Shown piece after piece: positions 57,589-64,000 of a DNA stretch of 64,000 bases. Under the pieces are notes generated by a model that searched no databases, was not told the DNA's origin, and worked only from the letters and a program-made list of their open reading frames with translations. The translations under genes and the position numbers were made by a program. Each line of letters starts with the position of its first letter. Position 1 is the first letter of the stretch. Source of the DNA: Nocardioides oceani (lineage in GTDB: Bacteria; Actinomycetota; Actinomycetes; Propionibacteriales; Nocardioidaceae). Location of the stretch: contig NZ_JAUHJQ010000006.1 in NCBI RefSeq assembly GCF_030412965.1, positions 140,290-204,289 of the forward strand, given 5' to 3'.

Positions 57589-57657
57589 GTCCTCATCCTC
57601 GGCGGCCGCACGGTCGGCGGGGATGCTCCGCGAGCACCATGCTTGATAATTCCGGCC

Positions 57658-58641
57658 ATGAGCCGTCCGGTCGAGGTCGTCGAGCCGGCCGCCCGCGACT
57701 GGGAGTTCCCGCGCGCGGCGGCCGGCACCGCCCACCTCGTGGCGTACGCCGTGGCGCGCGGCGTCGCGCCGCGGGTCGTCCTGGCCGGCACCGGCCTGCG
57801 CGAGGACGACCTGCGCGCGCCCGGCCGCGAGGTCACCGCCGCCCAGGAGCTGCTCGTCGTGCGGACCCTCCAGCGGCTGCTCCCCGGGGCGGGCGAGGAC
57901 GTGGGCGCGACGTACCGCGCCTCCTCCTTCGGCGTCCTCGGCTACGCCCTCCTCGCGAGCCGGACGGTGCGCGAGGCGATGGAGGTGACGCTGCGCTTCA
58001 TCGACCTCTCCTACGCCTTCGCCCTGCCCCGCGCCGAGCTCTCCGGCGACCGGGCCCGGCTCGTGGTCGACGGCACCGCGCTGCCGGCCGACGTGCGGGC
58101 CTTCCTCGTCGCCCGGGACACCACCGCGATCCACGTCGTCGCGGACTCGCTCGTGCCCGGCGGCCTCGGCGCGACGCGGACCCTCGGGCCCGGGGTGGGG
58201 GTGCTCGACCTGGCGGCGGCCGAGCTGGAGCGGCCGCTGCCGCGGGAGGCGTCGGTCGCGGGGGAGCGGCTCGCCGAGGACATGTGCCGCGACGTGGTGG
58301 CGCGCCGGCGCGAGCGCACCGGCATCGCCCGCGACGTGCAGGTGCTGGTCACCCAGCGGCTGCCCGAGGGCGCCCCGATGCCGGCCGTCGCCGCCGGCCT
58401 CGGCCTCAGCGAGCGCAGCCTCCGGCGCCGGCTGGCCGACGCGGGGGTCGGCTACCGCGCGCTGGTCGAGGAGGTGCGCGAGTCGCTGGCCCGGTCGCTC
58501 CTGGAGTCGCGCGCCACGCTGCCGGTCGCCGACGTCGCCCGCCGGCTCGGGTACGCCGACGCCGCGGCCTTCACCCACGCGTTCACGCGGTGGACGGGCG
58601 TCCCGCCGGCGGCGTACGCCCGGGGGGAGCGGGTCAGGTGA
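57658..58641 (+). CDS. AraC-family regulator (Arabinose_bd type)
   Basis: The 327-residue protein has an N-terminal effector domain of the type seen in OruR-like regulators (HLVAYAVARGVAPRVVLAGTGL, YRASSFGVLGYALLASRTVREAMEVTLRF in segments). A C-terminal AraC double helix-turn-helix follows (AAGLGLSERSLRRRLADAGVGYRALV, VADVARRLGYADAAAFTHAFTRWTGVPPAAY). The ATG at 57658 is 7 nt after GATAAT (57645-57650). It is divergent from the BVMO gene, a common pairing, and its end overlaps the SDR gene by 8 bp. It likely controls both. Confidence 0.92.
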   Translation: MSRPVEVVEPAARDWEFPRAAAGTAHLVAYAVARGVAPRVVLAGTGLREDDLRAPGREVTAAQELLVVRTLQRLLPGAGEDVGATYRASSFGVLGYALLASRTVREAMEVTLRFIDLSYAFALPRAELSGDRARLVVDGTALPADVRAFLVARDTTAIHVVADSLVPGGLGATRTLGPGVGVLDLAAAELERPLPREASVAGERLAEDMCRDVVARRRERTGIARDVQVLVTQRLPEGAPMPAVAAGLGLSERSLRRRLADAGVGYRALVEEVRESLARSLLESRATLPVADVARRLGYADAAAFTHAFTRWTGVPPAAYARGERVR

Positions 58642-59395
58642 TGGTCATGCCGCCGTCGACGACGAGCGTCTGCCCGGTGATGTAGCCGCCGGCGGGTGAG
58701 GCGAGGAACACCGCGGCCGCGGCCAGCTCGGCGGGGTCCCCCTTGCGGCTCATGGGGATCCGGTCCTCGCGGGACTCCAGGTAGCCGGGCGGGTACTGCT
58801 CGGTCATCTCGGTGTCGAAGAACCCCGGCGCGATCGCGTTGACCCGGATGCCCTTGCGGCCGGTCCACTGCTGCGCCAGGTCGCGGGTCAGGCCCAGCAG
58901 GCCGGCCTTGCTGGCGGCGTACGCGGCCTGCGGGAGCCCGGCGGTGGTGATGCCGAGGACCGAGGAGATGTTGATGATGCTCGAGCCCGGCTCCATGACG
59001 CGACCGCACGCCTGCGCCATCCAGTAGCAGCCGTGCAGGTTGACGTCGACGACCCCGCGGAACTGCTCGGGCGTCTCGCGGGTGGAGGGGACCGCGGTGC
59101 CGATGCCGGCATTGTTGACCAGCACGTCGACGTGGCCGAGCTCCTCGACGGCCAGCGCGACGATGTTCGTGCACGAGTCGGGGTCGGAGACGTCGGTCTG
59201 CACGACCAGGGCCTTGCGGCCGGCGGCCTCGACCAGGCGCGCGGTCTCGGCGAGCCGGTCGGCGCGGCGGGCGCCGAGCACGACGTCGGCGCCGGCCTGG
59301 GCGAACGCCTCGGCGAACGCGACGCCCAGCCCGCTGGACGCGCCGGTGACCACGACGACCTTGCCGTCGAGTCGGAACATGTCGGTGACGGTCAT
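58634..59395 (-). CDS. Short-chain dehydrogenase/reductase (SDR)
   Basis: The 253-residue SDR has TGASSGLG near residue 18 for cofactor binding, NNAGIG near 94, the catalytic Ser in NISSV, YAASK with the Tyr and Lys, and ITGQTLVVDGG at the end. It would oxidise or reduce an alcohol/ketone with NAD(P). The substrate may belong to the same pathway as the BVMO. The ATG at 59395 lies 7 nt after TAGAGT (59408-59403), a -10 that includes the TAG stop of the preceding epimerase gene. Confidence 0.92.
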   Translation of the reverse strand: MTVTDMFRLDGKVVVVTGASSGLGVAFAEAFAQAGADVVLGARRADRLAETARLVEAAGRKALVVQTDVSDPDSCTNIVALAVEELGHVDVLVNNAGIGTAVPSTRETPEQFRGVVDVNLHGCYWMAQACGRVMEPGSSIINISSVLGITTAGLPQAAYAASKAGLLGLTRDLAQQWTGRKGIRVNAIAPGFFDTEMTEQYPPGYLESREDRIPMSRKGDPAELAAAAVFLASPAGGYITGQTLVVDGGMTIT

Positions 59396-59405
59396 GCGCG
59401 GAACT

Positions 59406-60422
59406 CTAGGCGGGCAGGCCGAGCGTCTCGCGCAGGGCGTCGGCCGCGCTCACCTGCGGCGACCAGTGGAGCTCGGCCTTGGCCCGCGTCGTGTCCATGA
59501 GCGCCGGGTGCGCGAGGGCCTCGACCCACTGCGCCGGCTGCGGCAGGCCCGGCAGTGCCGCGGCCAGCCGCGCCGCCGCGTGCGCGGGAGCCGCCGGGAG
59601 CGGCACCGGGACGCCACCGAGGATCCGCACGACGTCGGCCGCGGTGAGCACGTCGTCCGCCGCGATGTTGTAGGCGCCCGGAGGCCCCGCGGCCACCACG
59701 CACTGCAGCAGCGCCCGGCCGACGTCGCCCTCGTGCACCAGCTGCAGCGGCAGGTCGGGCACCGGCACCGGCACCGGGGGCAGCCGCTTGGGCACGTGCT
59801 GGAGGACCGACCCCAGCCCGCGTGCCCACTCCGCCCACCCGGGCAGGCGCAGCTTGCCGCCGACGGCGTTCGGACCGACCACGATCGGTGGGCGCAGCAG
59901 GTAGAGGTCGATCCCCTCGCGCTCGCCGGCCGCCTCGCGCAGGAGGCCCTCGAGCTCGGCCTTCTCCTGGGCGTAGAACAGCCGGTCGGCCGGCCGGGTC
60001 GGCCAGTCCTCGCCGATGCCGACCGGGTTGTCGGCGTGGAAGCCGTACGCCGCCACCGAGCTGGCGTACACGAACCGCCGCGCCCCCGCGTCGGCCGCGG
60101 CGTGGAAGGCGTTGAGCGTGCCGTCGACGTTGATCGCACGGGTCTCCGCGGCCGCGCCGCCGACGATCGCGAACGCCAGGTGCACCACCACGTCGGCCCC
60201 CGCGAACGCCTCCGCCAGGGCGTCGGGGTCGCGGACGTCGCCCTGCCGGTAGGTCGTCTTCACCCAGCCGCGCGCGGCCGGGTCGACGGGGCTGCGCGCG
60301 ACGCCGACCACGCGGCGTACCCGGTCGTCGGCCTCGAGCAGCGGGACCAGCCCTGCGCCGAAGGTGCCGGTGGGGCCGGTGACGGCGACGGTGAGGTCCG
60401 CCTCGGACGGGTGCTGGGTCAT
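59406..60422 (-). CDS. NAD-dependent epimerase/dehydratase family protein (extended SDR)
   Basis: The 338-residue protein has VAVTGPTGTFGAGLVPLLE for nucleotide binding, VVHLAFAIVGG, FVYASSVAAYG with the catalytic Ser, and a Tyr followed by Gln-Glu-Lys (FYAQEKAELE) in place of YxxxK with normal spacing. It resembles extended SDRs acting on nucleotide sugars or other substrates; none can be named. The ATG at 60422 has a weak TAACGG -10 6 nt upstream. It is divergent from the leuS leader and followed by the SDR gene after 10 bp. Confidence 0.87.
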   Translation of the reverse strand: MTQHPSEADLTVAVTGPTGTFGAGLVPLLEADDRVRRVVGVARSPVDPAARGWVKTTYRQGDVRDPDALAEAFAGADVVVHLAFAIVGGAAAETRAINVDGTLNAFHAAADAGARRFVYASSVAAYGFHADNPVGIGEDWPTRPADRLFYAQEKAELEGLLREAAGEREGIDLYLLRPPIVVGPNAVGGKLRLPGWAEWARGLGSVLQHVPKRLPPVPVPVPDLPLQLVHEGDVGRALLQCVVAAGPPGAYNIAADDVLTAADVVRILGGVPVPLPAAPAHAAARLAAALPGLPQPAQWVEALAHPALMDTTRAKAELHWSPQVSAADALRETLGLPA

Positions 60423-60464
60423 GGCGACCCGTTACCCGCCCGGCCGTGGCGCTACCATGAGCGC

Positions 60465-60491
60465 ATGCGCAGGACCCTGCTCCTTACCTAG
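60465..60491 (+). CDS. leuS leader peptide (8 aa, MRRTLLLT)
   Basis: ATG CGC AGG ACC CTG CTC CTT ACC TAG encodes MRRTLLLT with three consecutive Leu codons at 60477-60485, just before leuS. A TACCAT -10 (60453-60458) ends 6 nt before the ATG, so the transcript probably starts at the leader start codon. CTT is uncommon in so GC-rich a gene set. The stop codon lies inside the left arm of the first hairpin. Stalling at the Leu codons under low charged tRNA-Leu would alter the downstream folding. Too short to prove from one genome, but the layout is that of a classical attenuator. Confidence 0.75.
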   Translation: MRRTLLLT

Positions 60492-60521
60492 CCGCGTCGA
60501 CGAGCACGACCCGACGCGGCT
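60490..60521 (+). promoter_or_regulatory. leuS leader hairpin 1
   Basis: AGCCGCGTCG (60490-60499) pairs perfectly with CGACGCGGCT (60512-60521). The left arm contains the leader stop codon and would be masked by a ribosome stalled on the Leu codons. CACGA (60505-60509) could instead pair with TCGTG (60527-60531) in the terminator, a weak antiterminator candidate. Confidence 0.65.
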
Positions 60522-60522
60522 G

Positions 60523-60546
60523 CCCCTCGTGACCGAGGGGTTTTTT
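60523..60546 (+). terminator. Intrinsic terminator (attenuator) before leuS
   Basis: CCCCTCG (60523-60529) pairs with CGAGGGG (60534-60540) around TGAC, followed at once by six T. It lies between the leader peptide and the leuS start (60608), and is the only hairpin noted here with a clean T-run. Confidence 0.85.
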
Positions 60547-60607
60547 CATGCCCGGGCGTGACCGGGAGCAGACGACCACCCAAGCGTGAGAACGGGAAGA
60601 GACGCAG

Positions 60608-63100
60608 ATGAGCGAGCAGGGCCGGACCGACGAGGCCGCGACGTACGACATGTCCGCGGCGCAGGAGAAGTGGCGCCGGGTGTGGGACGACCTCGACCCC
60701 TTCCGCGCCGGCAGCGCGGCGCCCGGTGCGGAGAAGCGCTACGCGCTCACGATGTTCCCCTACCCCTCCGGCGACCTGCACATGGGCCACGCCGAGGTGA
60801 TGGCGCTGCACGACGTGATCGCGCGCTACTGGTGGCAGCGGGGGTACGACGTCCTCAACCCGATCGGCTGGGACTCCTTCGGCCTGCCCGCCGAGAACGC
60901 CGCGATCCGCAACGACGAGCACCCGGCGACCTACACCTACGCCAACATCGAGACCCAGGCGGAGTCCTTCCGCCGCTACGGCATCTCCTTCGACTGGTCG
61001 CGCCGGCTGCACACCTCCGACCCGGAGTACTACCGCTGGACCCAGTGGCTGTTCCTGAAGTTCCGCGAACGGGGGCTGGCCTACCGGAAGAACAGCCCGG
61101 TCAACTGGTGCCCCAACGACCAGACGGTGCTGGCGAACGAGCAGGTCGTGCAGGGCATGTGCGAGCGCTGCGGCGCCGAGGTGACCAAGCGCGAGCTGAA
61201 CCAGTGGTACTTCAAGGTGACCGAGTACGCCCAGCGGCTGCTCGACGACATGGACGCGCTGGTCGGCACCTGGCCCGACCGCGTGCTGGCCATGCAGCGC
61301 AACTGGATCGGCCGCTCCGAGGGCGCGCACGTCGACTTCGACATCGAGCTGGCGTCGGGGGAGACCCGGACGGTCACGGTCTTCACGACCCGCCCCGACA
61401 CGTTGTACGGCGCGACGTTCATGGTCGTGGCCGCCGACGCGAAGCTGGCCGCCGAGGTCGTCGCGCCCGCGCAGGCCGACGCGCTGGCGGCGTACGTCGA
61501 GGAGGTGCGCAAGGCCTCCGACATCGACCGGCTCGCCACCGACCGCCCCAAGTCCGGGGTCGACCTGGGCGTCACCGCGACCAACCCGGTCACCGGCGAG
61601 CAGATGCCGGTGTGGGCCTCGGACTACGTGCTGGCCGACTACGGCACCGGCGCGATCATGGCCGTGCCCGCGCACGACCAGCGCGACCTGGACTTCGCGA
61701 AGGTCTTCGGGCTGCCGGTGCGCCGCGTCGTCGACACGGGCGAGGACAACCCTGAGGAGACCTACGTCGCCACGACCGGTGACGGCACCTACGTCAACAG
61801 CGGCCCGCTGGACGGGCTGGCCGACAAGGCCGCCGGGATCAGCCGGATCATCGAGCAGCTGGAGGCCGACGGGCGGGGGACCGGCACGGTCAACTTCCGC
61901 CTGCGCGACTGGCTGCTGAGCCGCCAGCGCTTCTGGGGCGCCCCGATCCCGGTCGTGCACTGCCCCGACTGCGGCGAGGTCCCCGTGCCCGAGGACCAGC
62001 TGCCGGTGCGGCTGCCCGACGACCTCAAGGGCGCCGACCTCAAGCCCAAGGGCGTCTCGCCGTTGGCCGCGGCCGAGGCGTGGGTCAACACCGAGTGCCC
62101 GTCCTGCGGCGGCCAGGCCTTGCGCGACAGCGACACGATGGACACCTTCGTCGACTCGTCCTGGTACTACCTGCGCTACCTGGACCCCTCCTACGACCAG
62201 GGCCCGTTCGACCCCGAGCAGGCCCGGGAGTGGATGCCGGTCGCGCAGTACGTCGGCGGCGTCGAGCACGCGATCCTGCACCTGCTGTACTCCCGGTTCT
62301 TCACCAAGGTGCTGCACGACATGGGGATGGTCGACTTCGTCGAGCCGTTCTCCGCGCTGCTCAACCAGGGCCAGGTCATCAACCAGGGCAAGGCGATGTC
62401 GAAGTCGCTGGGCAACGGCGTGAACCTGGGCGAGATGATCGACACCTACGGCGTCGACGCGGTCCGGCTGACGATGGTCTTCGCCGGCCCGCCCGAGGAC
62501 GACATCGACTGGGCCGACCTCTCTCCGGGCGGCTCGGTGAAGTTCCTGCAGCGCGCGTGGCGGCTCGCCGGCGACGTCACCTCGCCCGCGGGCACCGCGC
62601 CCGAGGGCGGGGACGTGGCGCTGCGCAAGGCCACGCACAAGACGGTCCACGAGGTCGAGCAGCTGATCGAGGCGCACCGCTTCAACGTGGTCGTCGCGCG
62701 GACGATGGAGCTGGTCAACGTGACCCGCAAGGCCATCGACTCCGGGTGCGGGCCGGCCGACCCCGCGGTGCGGGAGGCCGTGGAGACGGTCGCGGTCCTG
62801 CTGTCGCTCGTGGCGCCGTACACCGCCGAGGAGATGTGGGAGCGCCTGGGCCACCAGCCCACCGTCGCCCGCGTCGGCTGGCCGAGCGTCGACCCGGCCC
62901 TGCTGGTCGAGGACACGGTGACCGCGGTGGTCCAGATCCAGGGCAAGGTCAAGGCGCGCCTCGAGGTCGCCCCGGACATCTCCGAGGCCGACCTGGAGCA
63001 CCTGGCCATGGCCGACCCGGCCGTGGTGCGCGCGATCGACGGCCGCCCGGTCCGGAAGGTGGTCGTGCGCGCGCCGAAGCTGGTCAACGTGGTGGTCTGA
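60608..63100 (+). CDS. leuS: Leucine--tRNA ligase
   Basis: The 830-residue class I synthetase charges tRNA-Leu. HMGH (the HIGH motif) starts at residue 58 in [19 protein letters not shown]. The editing domain follows with [17 protein letters not shown] and [19 protein letters not shown]. The tRNA-binding/zinc region has [16 protein letters not shown], and KAMSKSLGN (KMSKS) starts at 595, before the anticodon domain. A GGAAGAG site precedes the ATG. It is preceded by a Leu-rich leader peptide and an intrinsic terminator, so expression probably rises when charged tRNA-Leu falls. degV follows after 4 bp. Confidence 0.97.
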   Translation: MSEQGRTDEAATYDMSAAQEKWRRVWDDLDPFRAGSAAPGAEKRYALTMFPYPSGDLHMGHAEVMALHDVIARYWWQRGYDVLNPIGWDSFGLPAENAAIRNDEHPATYTYANIETQAESFRRYGISFDWSRRLHTSDPEYYRWTQWLFLKFRERGLAYRKNSPVNWCPNDQTVLANEQVVQGMCERCGAEVTKRELNQWYFKVTEYAQRLLDDMDALVGTWPDRVLAMQRNWIGRSEGAHVDFDIELASGETRTVTVFTTRPDTLYGATFMVVAADAKLAAEVVAPAQADALAAYVEEVRKASDIDRLATDRPKSGVDLGVTATNPVTGEQMPVWASDYVLADYGTGAIMAVPAHDQRDLDFAKVFGLPVRRVVDTGEDNPEETYVATTGDGTYVNSGPLDGLADKAAGISRIIEQLEADGRGTGTVNFRLRDWLLSRQRFWGAPIPVVHCPDCGEVPVPEDQLPVRLPDDLKGADLKPKGVSPLAAAEAWVNTECPSCGGQALRDSDTMDTFVDSSWYYLRYLDPSYDQGPFDPEQAREWMPVAQYVGGVEHAILHLLYSRFFTKVLHDMGMVDFVEPFSALLNQGQVINQGKAMSKSLGNGVNLGEMIDTYGVDAVRLTMVFAGPPEDDIDWADLSPGGSVKFLQRAWRLAGDVTSPAGTAPEGGDVALRKATHKTVHEVEQLIEAHRFNVVVARTMELVNVTRKAIDSGCGPADPAVREAVETVAVLLSLVAPYTAEEMWERLGHQPTVARVGWPSVDPALLVEDTVTAVVQIQGKVKARLEVAPDISEADLEHLAMADPAVVRAIDGRPVRKVVVRAPKLVNVVV

Positions 63101-63104
63101 CCCC

Positions 63105-63989
63105 ATGTCCTCGGAGTCGCCGGTGTCCTCGGGACGCACCGTCGTCGTCACCGACTCGACCGCCAGCCTCCCGTCGGAGGTGGCGGCCGAGCGCGGGATC
63201 GTCGTGGTGCCGCTGCAGGTCGTCATCGGCGCGGAGGTGCACGACGAGGGCGAGGGCGGCGCGACCCCGGAGATGGTCGCGGCGGCGCTGAAGTCGTTCA
63301 CCCCGGTGAGCACCTCGCGGCCCTCGCCCGCGGCGATGACCGAGGTGTACGAGCGCGCGGTCGCCGAGGGGGCGACCGAGATCGTCTCGGTGCACATCTC
63401 CGGCGACATGAGCGGCACCTTCGAGTCCGCCCAGCTCGCCGCGCGGTCCGCGTCCGTGCCGGTCGTCGCCGTGGACTCGCGGCAGGTCGGGGTGGCGACG
63501 GGGTACGCCGCGCTCGCGGCCGCCGACGTCGCCGCCGCGGGCGGGACGGCCGCGGAGGCCGCCGCCGCCGCTGCGGCCCGGGCCGAGGTGTCCTCGTCGC
63601 TGTTCTACGTCGACACCCTGGAGTACCTCCGTCGCGGCGGACGGATCGGGGCCGCGGCCGCGCTCCTCGGCGGGGCGCTCGCGGTCAAGCCGCTGCTCAC
63701 CATCGCCGAGGGGCGCGTCGAGTCGCTCGAGCGCGTGCGGACCTCCGCGCGCGCCATCTCCCGGCTCGAGGAGCTCGCCGTCGAGGCAGCCGGCGACCGG
63801 CCGGTCGACGTCTGCGTCGCCCACCTCGCCAGCGCCGACCGCGCCGGCGCCCTGGCCGGCCGCCTCGGCGAGCGGCTCGCCGAGCAGCTCGACGGCCGCG
63901 ACGTCTGGTGCGGCGAGCTCGGCGCCGTCCTCGGCGCCCACGTCGGCCCCGGCATGCTGGCCGTCTGCGTGGCTCCGCGGTTGTGCTGA
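63105..63989 (+). CDS. DegV-family fatty-acid-binding protein
   Basis: The 294-residue protein has the DegV start VVVTDSTASLPSEVAAERGIVVVPLQV in segments, FTPVSTSRPSPAAM with the Thr/Ser for the acid head group, ISGDMSGTFESAQLAA, VDSRQVGVATGYAAL, FYVDTLEYLRRGGRI and VKPLLTI. DegV/FakB proteins bind fatty acids and in some bacteria present them to a fatty-acid kinase FakA, which is not encoded here. It follows leuS by 4 bp and may share its transcript. The last residues are intact, and the gene ends 11 bp before the window edge. Confidence 0.92.
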   Translation: MSSESPVSSGRTVVVTDSTASLPSEVAAERGIVVVPLQVVIGAEVHDEGEGGATPEMVAAALKSFTPVSTSRPSPAAMTEVYERAVAEGATEIVSVHISGDMSGTFESAQLAARSASVPVVAVDSRQVGVATGYAALAAADVAAAGGTAAEAAAAAAARAEVSSSLFYVDTLEYLRRGGRIGAAAALLGGALAVKPLLTIAEGRVESLERVRTSARAISRLEELAVEAAGDRPVDVCVAHLASADRAGALAGRLGERLAEQLDGRDVWCGELGAVLGAHVGPGMLAVCVAPRLC

Positions 63990-64000
63990 CCGGCGCGCTG

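Noticed and set aside
60505..60531. T-box riboswitch reading of the leuS leader
   Set aside because: The leader is far too short and lacks a specifier stem and the conserved antiterminator bulge; a Leu-codon peptide with a terminator fits better.
60488..63418. 976-residue antisense frame opposite leuS and degV
   Set aside because: Arg/Val/Gly/Asp-biased shadow of leuS with no domain; leuS is unambiguous.

Overview
The window is about 64 kb of very GC-rich DNA packed with short-gap, often overlapping genes, many starting with GTG. The gene set points to an actinobacterium: GlgE-pathway glycogen genes, crotonyl-CoA carboxylase/reductase beside meaB and a FilP/Scy-type coiled-coil gene, NucS, MurL/MurD2 and a Pmt-type mannosyltransferase. 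The family-level look, including the REP-like repeat arrays, is that of Nocardioides or a near relative; that placement is inference. I see no rRNA, phage, insertion sequence, CRISPR array or plasmid genes. There is one tRNA.

Layout. 1-645 is a tandem array of a palindromic intergenic repeat. 0.66-9.3 kb: DUF72 gene, an iron-box-controlled Cys-rich small protein plus ferritin, an orphan PAS histidine kinase, NucS, an unusual 3-hydroxyacyl-CoA dehydrogenase, an MFS transporter, two hypothetical genes and a GH114-like secreted protein. 9.3-14.4 kb: CGNR regulator/EamA pair, AlkZ-like gene, AI-2E-type permease, DivIVA-like coiled coil. 14.6-18.9 kb: C4/methylmalonyl-CoA block (ccr, mce, thiolase, meaB). 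18.9-26.2 kb: small membrane proteins, CoA-transferase, thioredoxin-fold/TPR protein, LysR/EamA pair, Nudix protein, Tat-exported acetamidase. 26.3-39.5 kb: alpha-glucan metabolism, glgE-treS-mak-glgB coupled by 4-bp overlaps on the minus strand, divergent glgP, then a second repeat array in the opposite orientation, then glgX. 40-45.8 kb: etfBA, proA, nadD-rsfS-phosphatase. 45.8-50.3 kb: tRNA-Ala, murL-murD2, pmt. 50.3-60.4 kb: regulators, an acyl-CoA synthetase, dps, a MocR/EamA pair, and a BVMO/AraC/SDR/epimerase group. 60.4-64 kb: leuS behind an apparent leucine attenuator, then degV.

How the parts work together. Iron: ferritin and Dps both carry DtxR/IdeR-like boxes. Fatty-acid/C4 metabolism: the dehydrogenase, thiolase and acyl-CoA synthetase genes share a TGTGACGAGYG motif upstream, and the dehydrogenase, ccr and (weakly) thiolase promoters share TACC-N4-GGTA operators, which suggests one regulon. 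Glucan: TreS, Mak, GlgE and GlgB turn trehalose into branched glucan; GlgP and GlgX break it down. Cell wall: MurD2 and MurL form the alternative L-Glu addition/epimerisation route.

A recurring feature is a TANNNT -10 element lying 6-8 nt before the start codon, which predicts leaderless mRNAs for about twenty genes. In three places this -10 includes the stop codon of the preceding gene. All functional statements are read from sequence and family knowledge; no database search was run.
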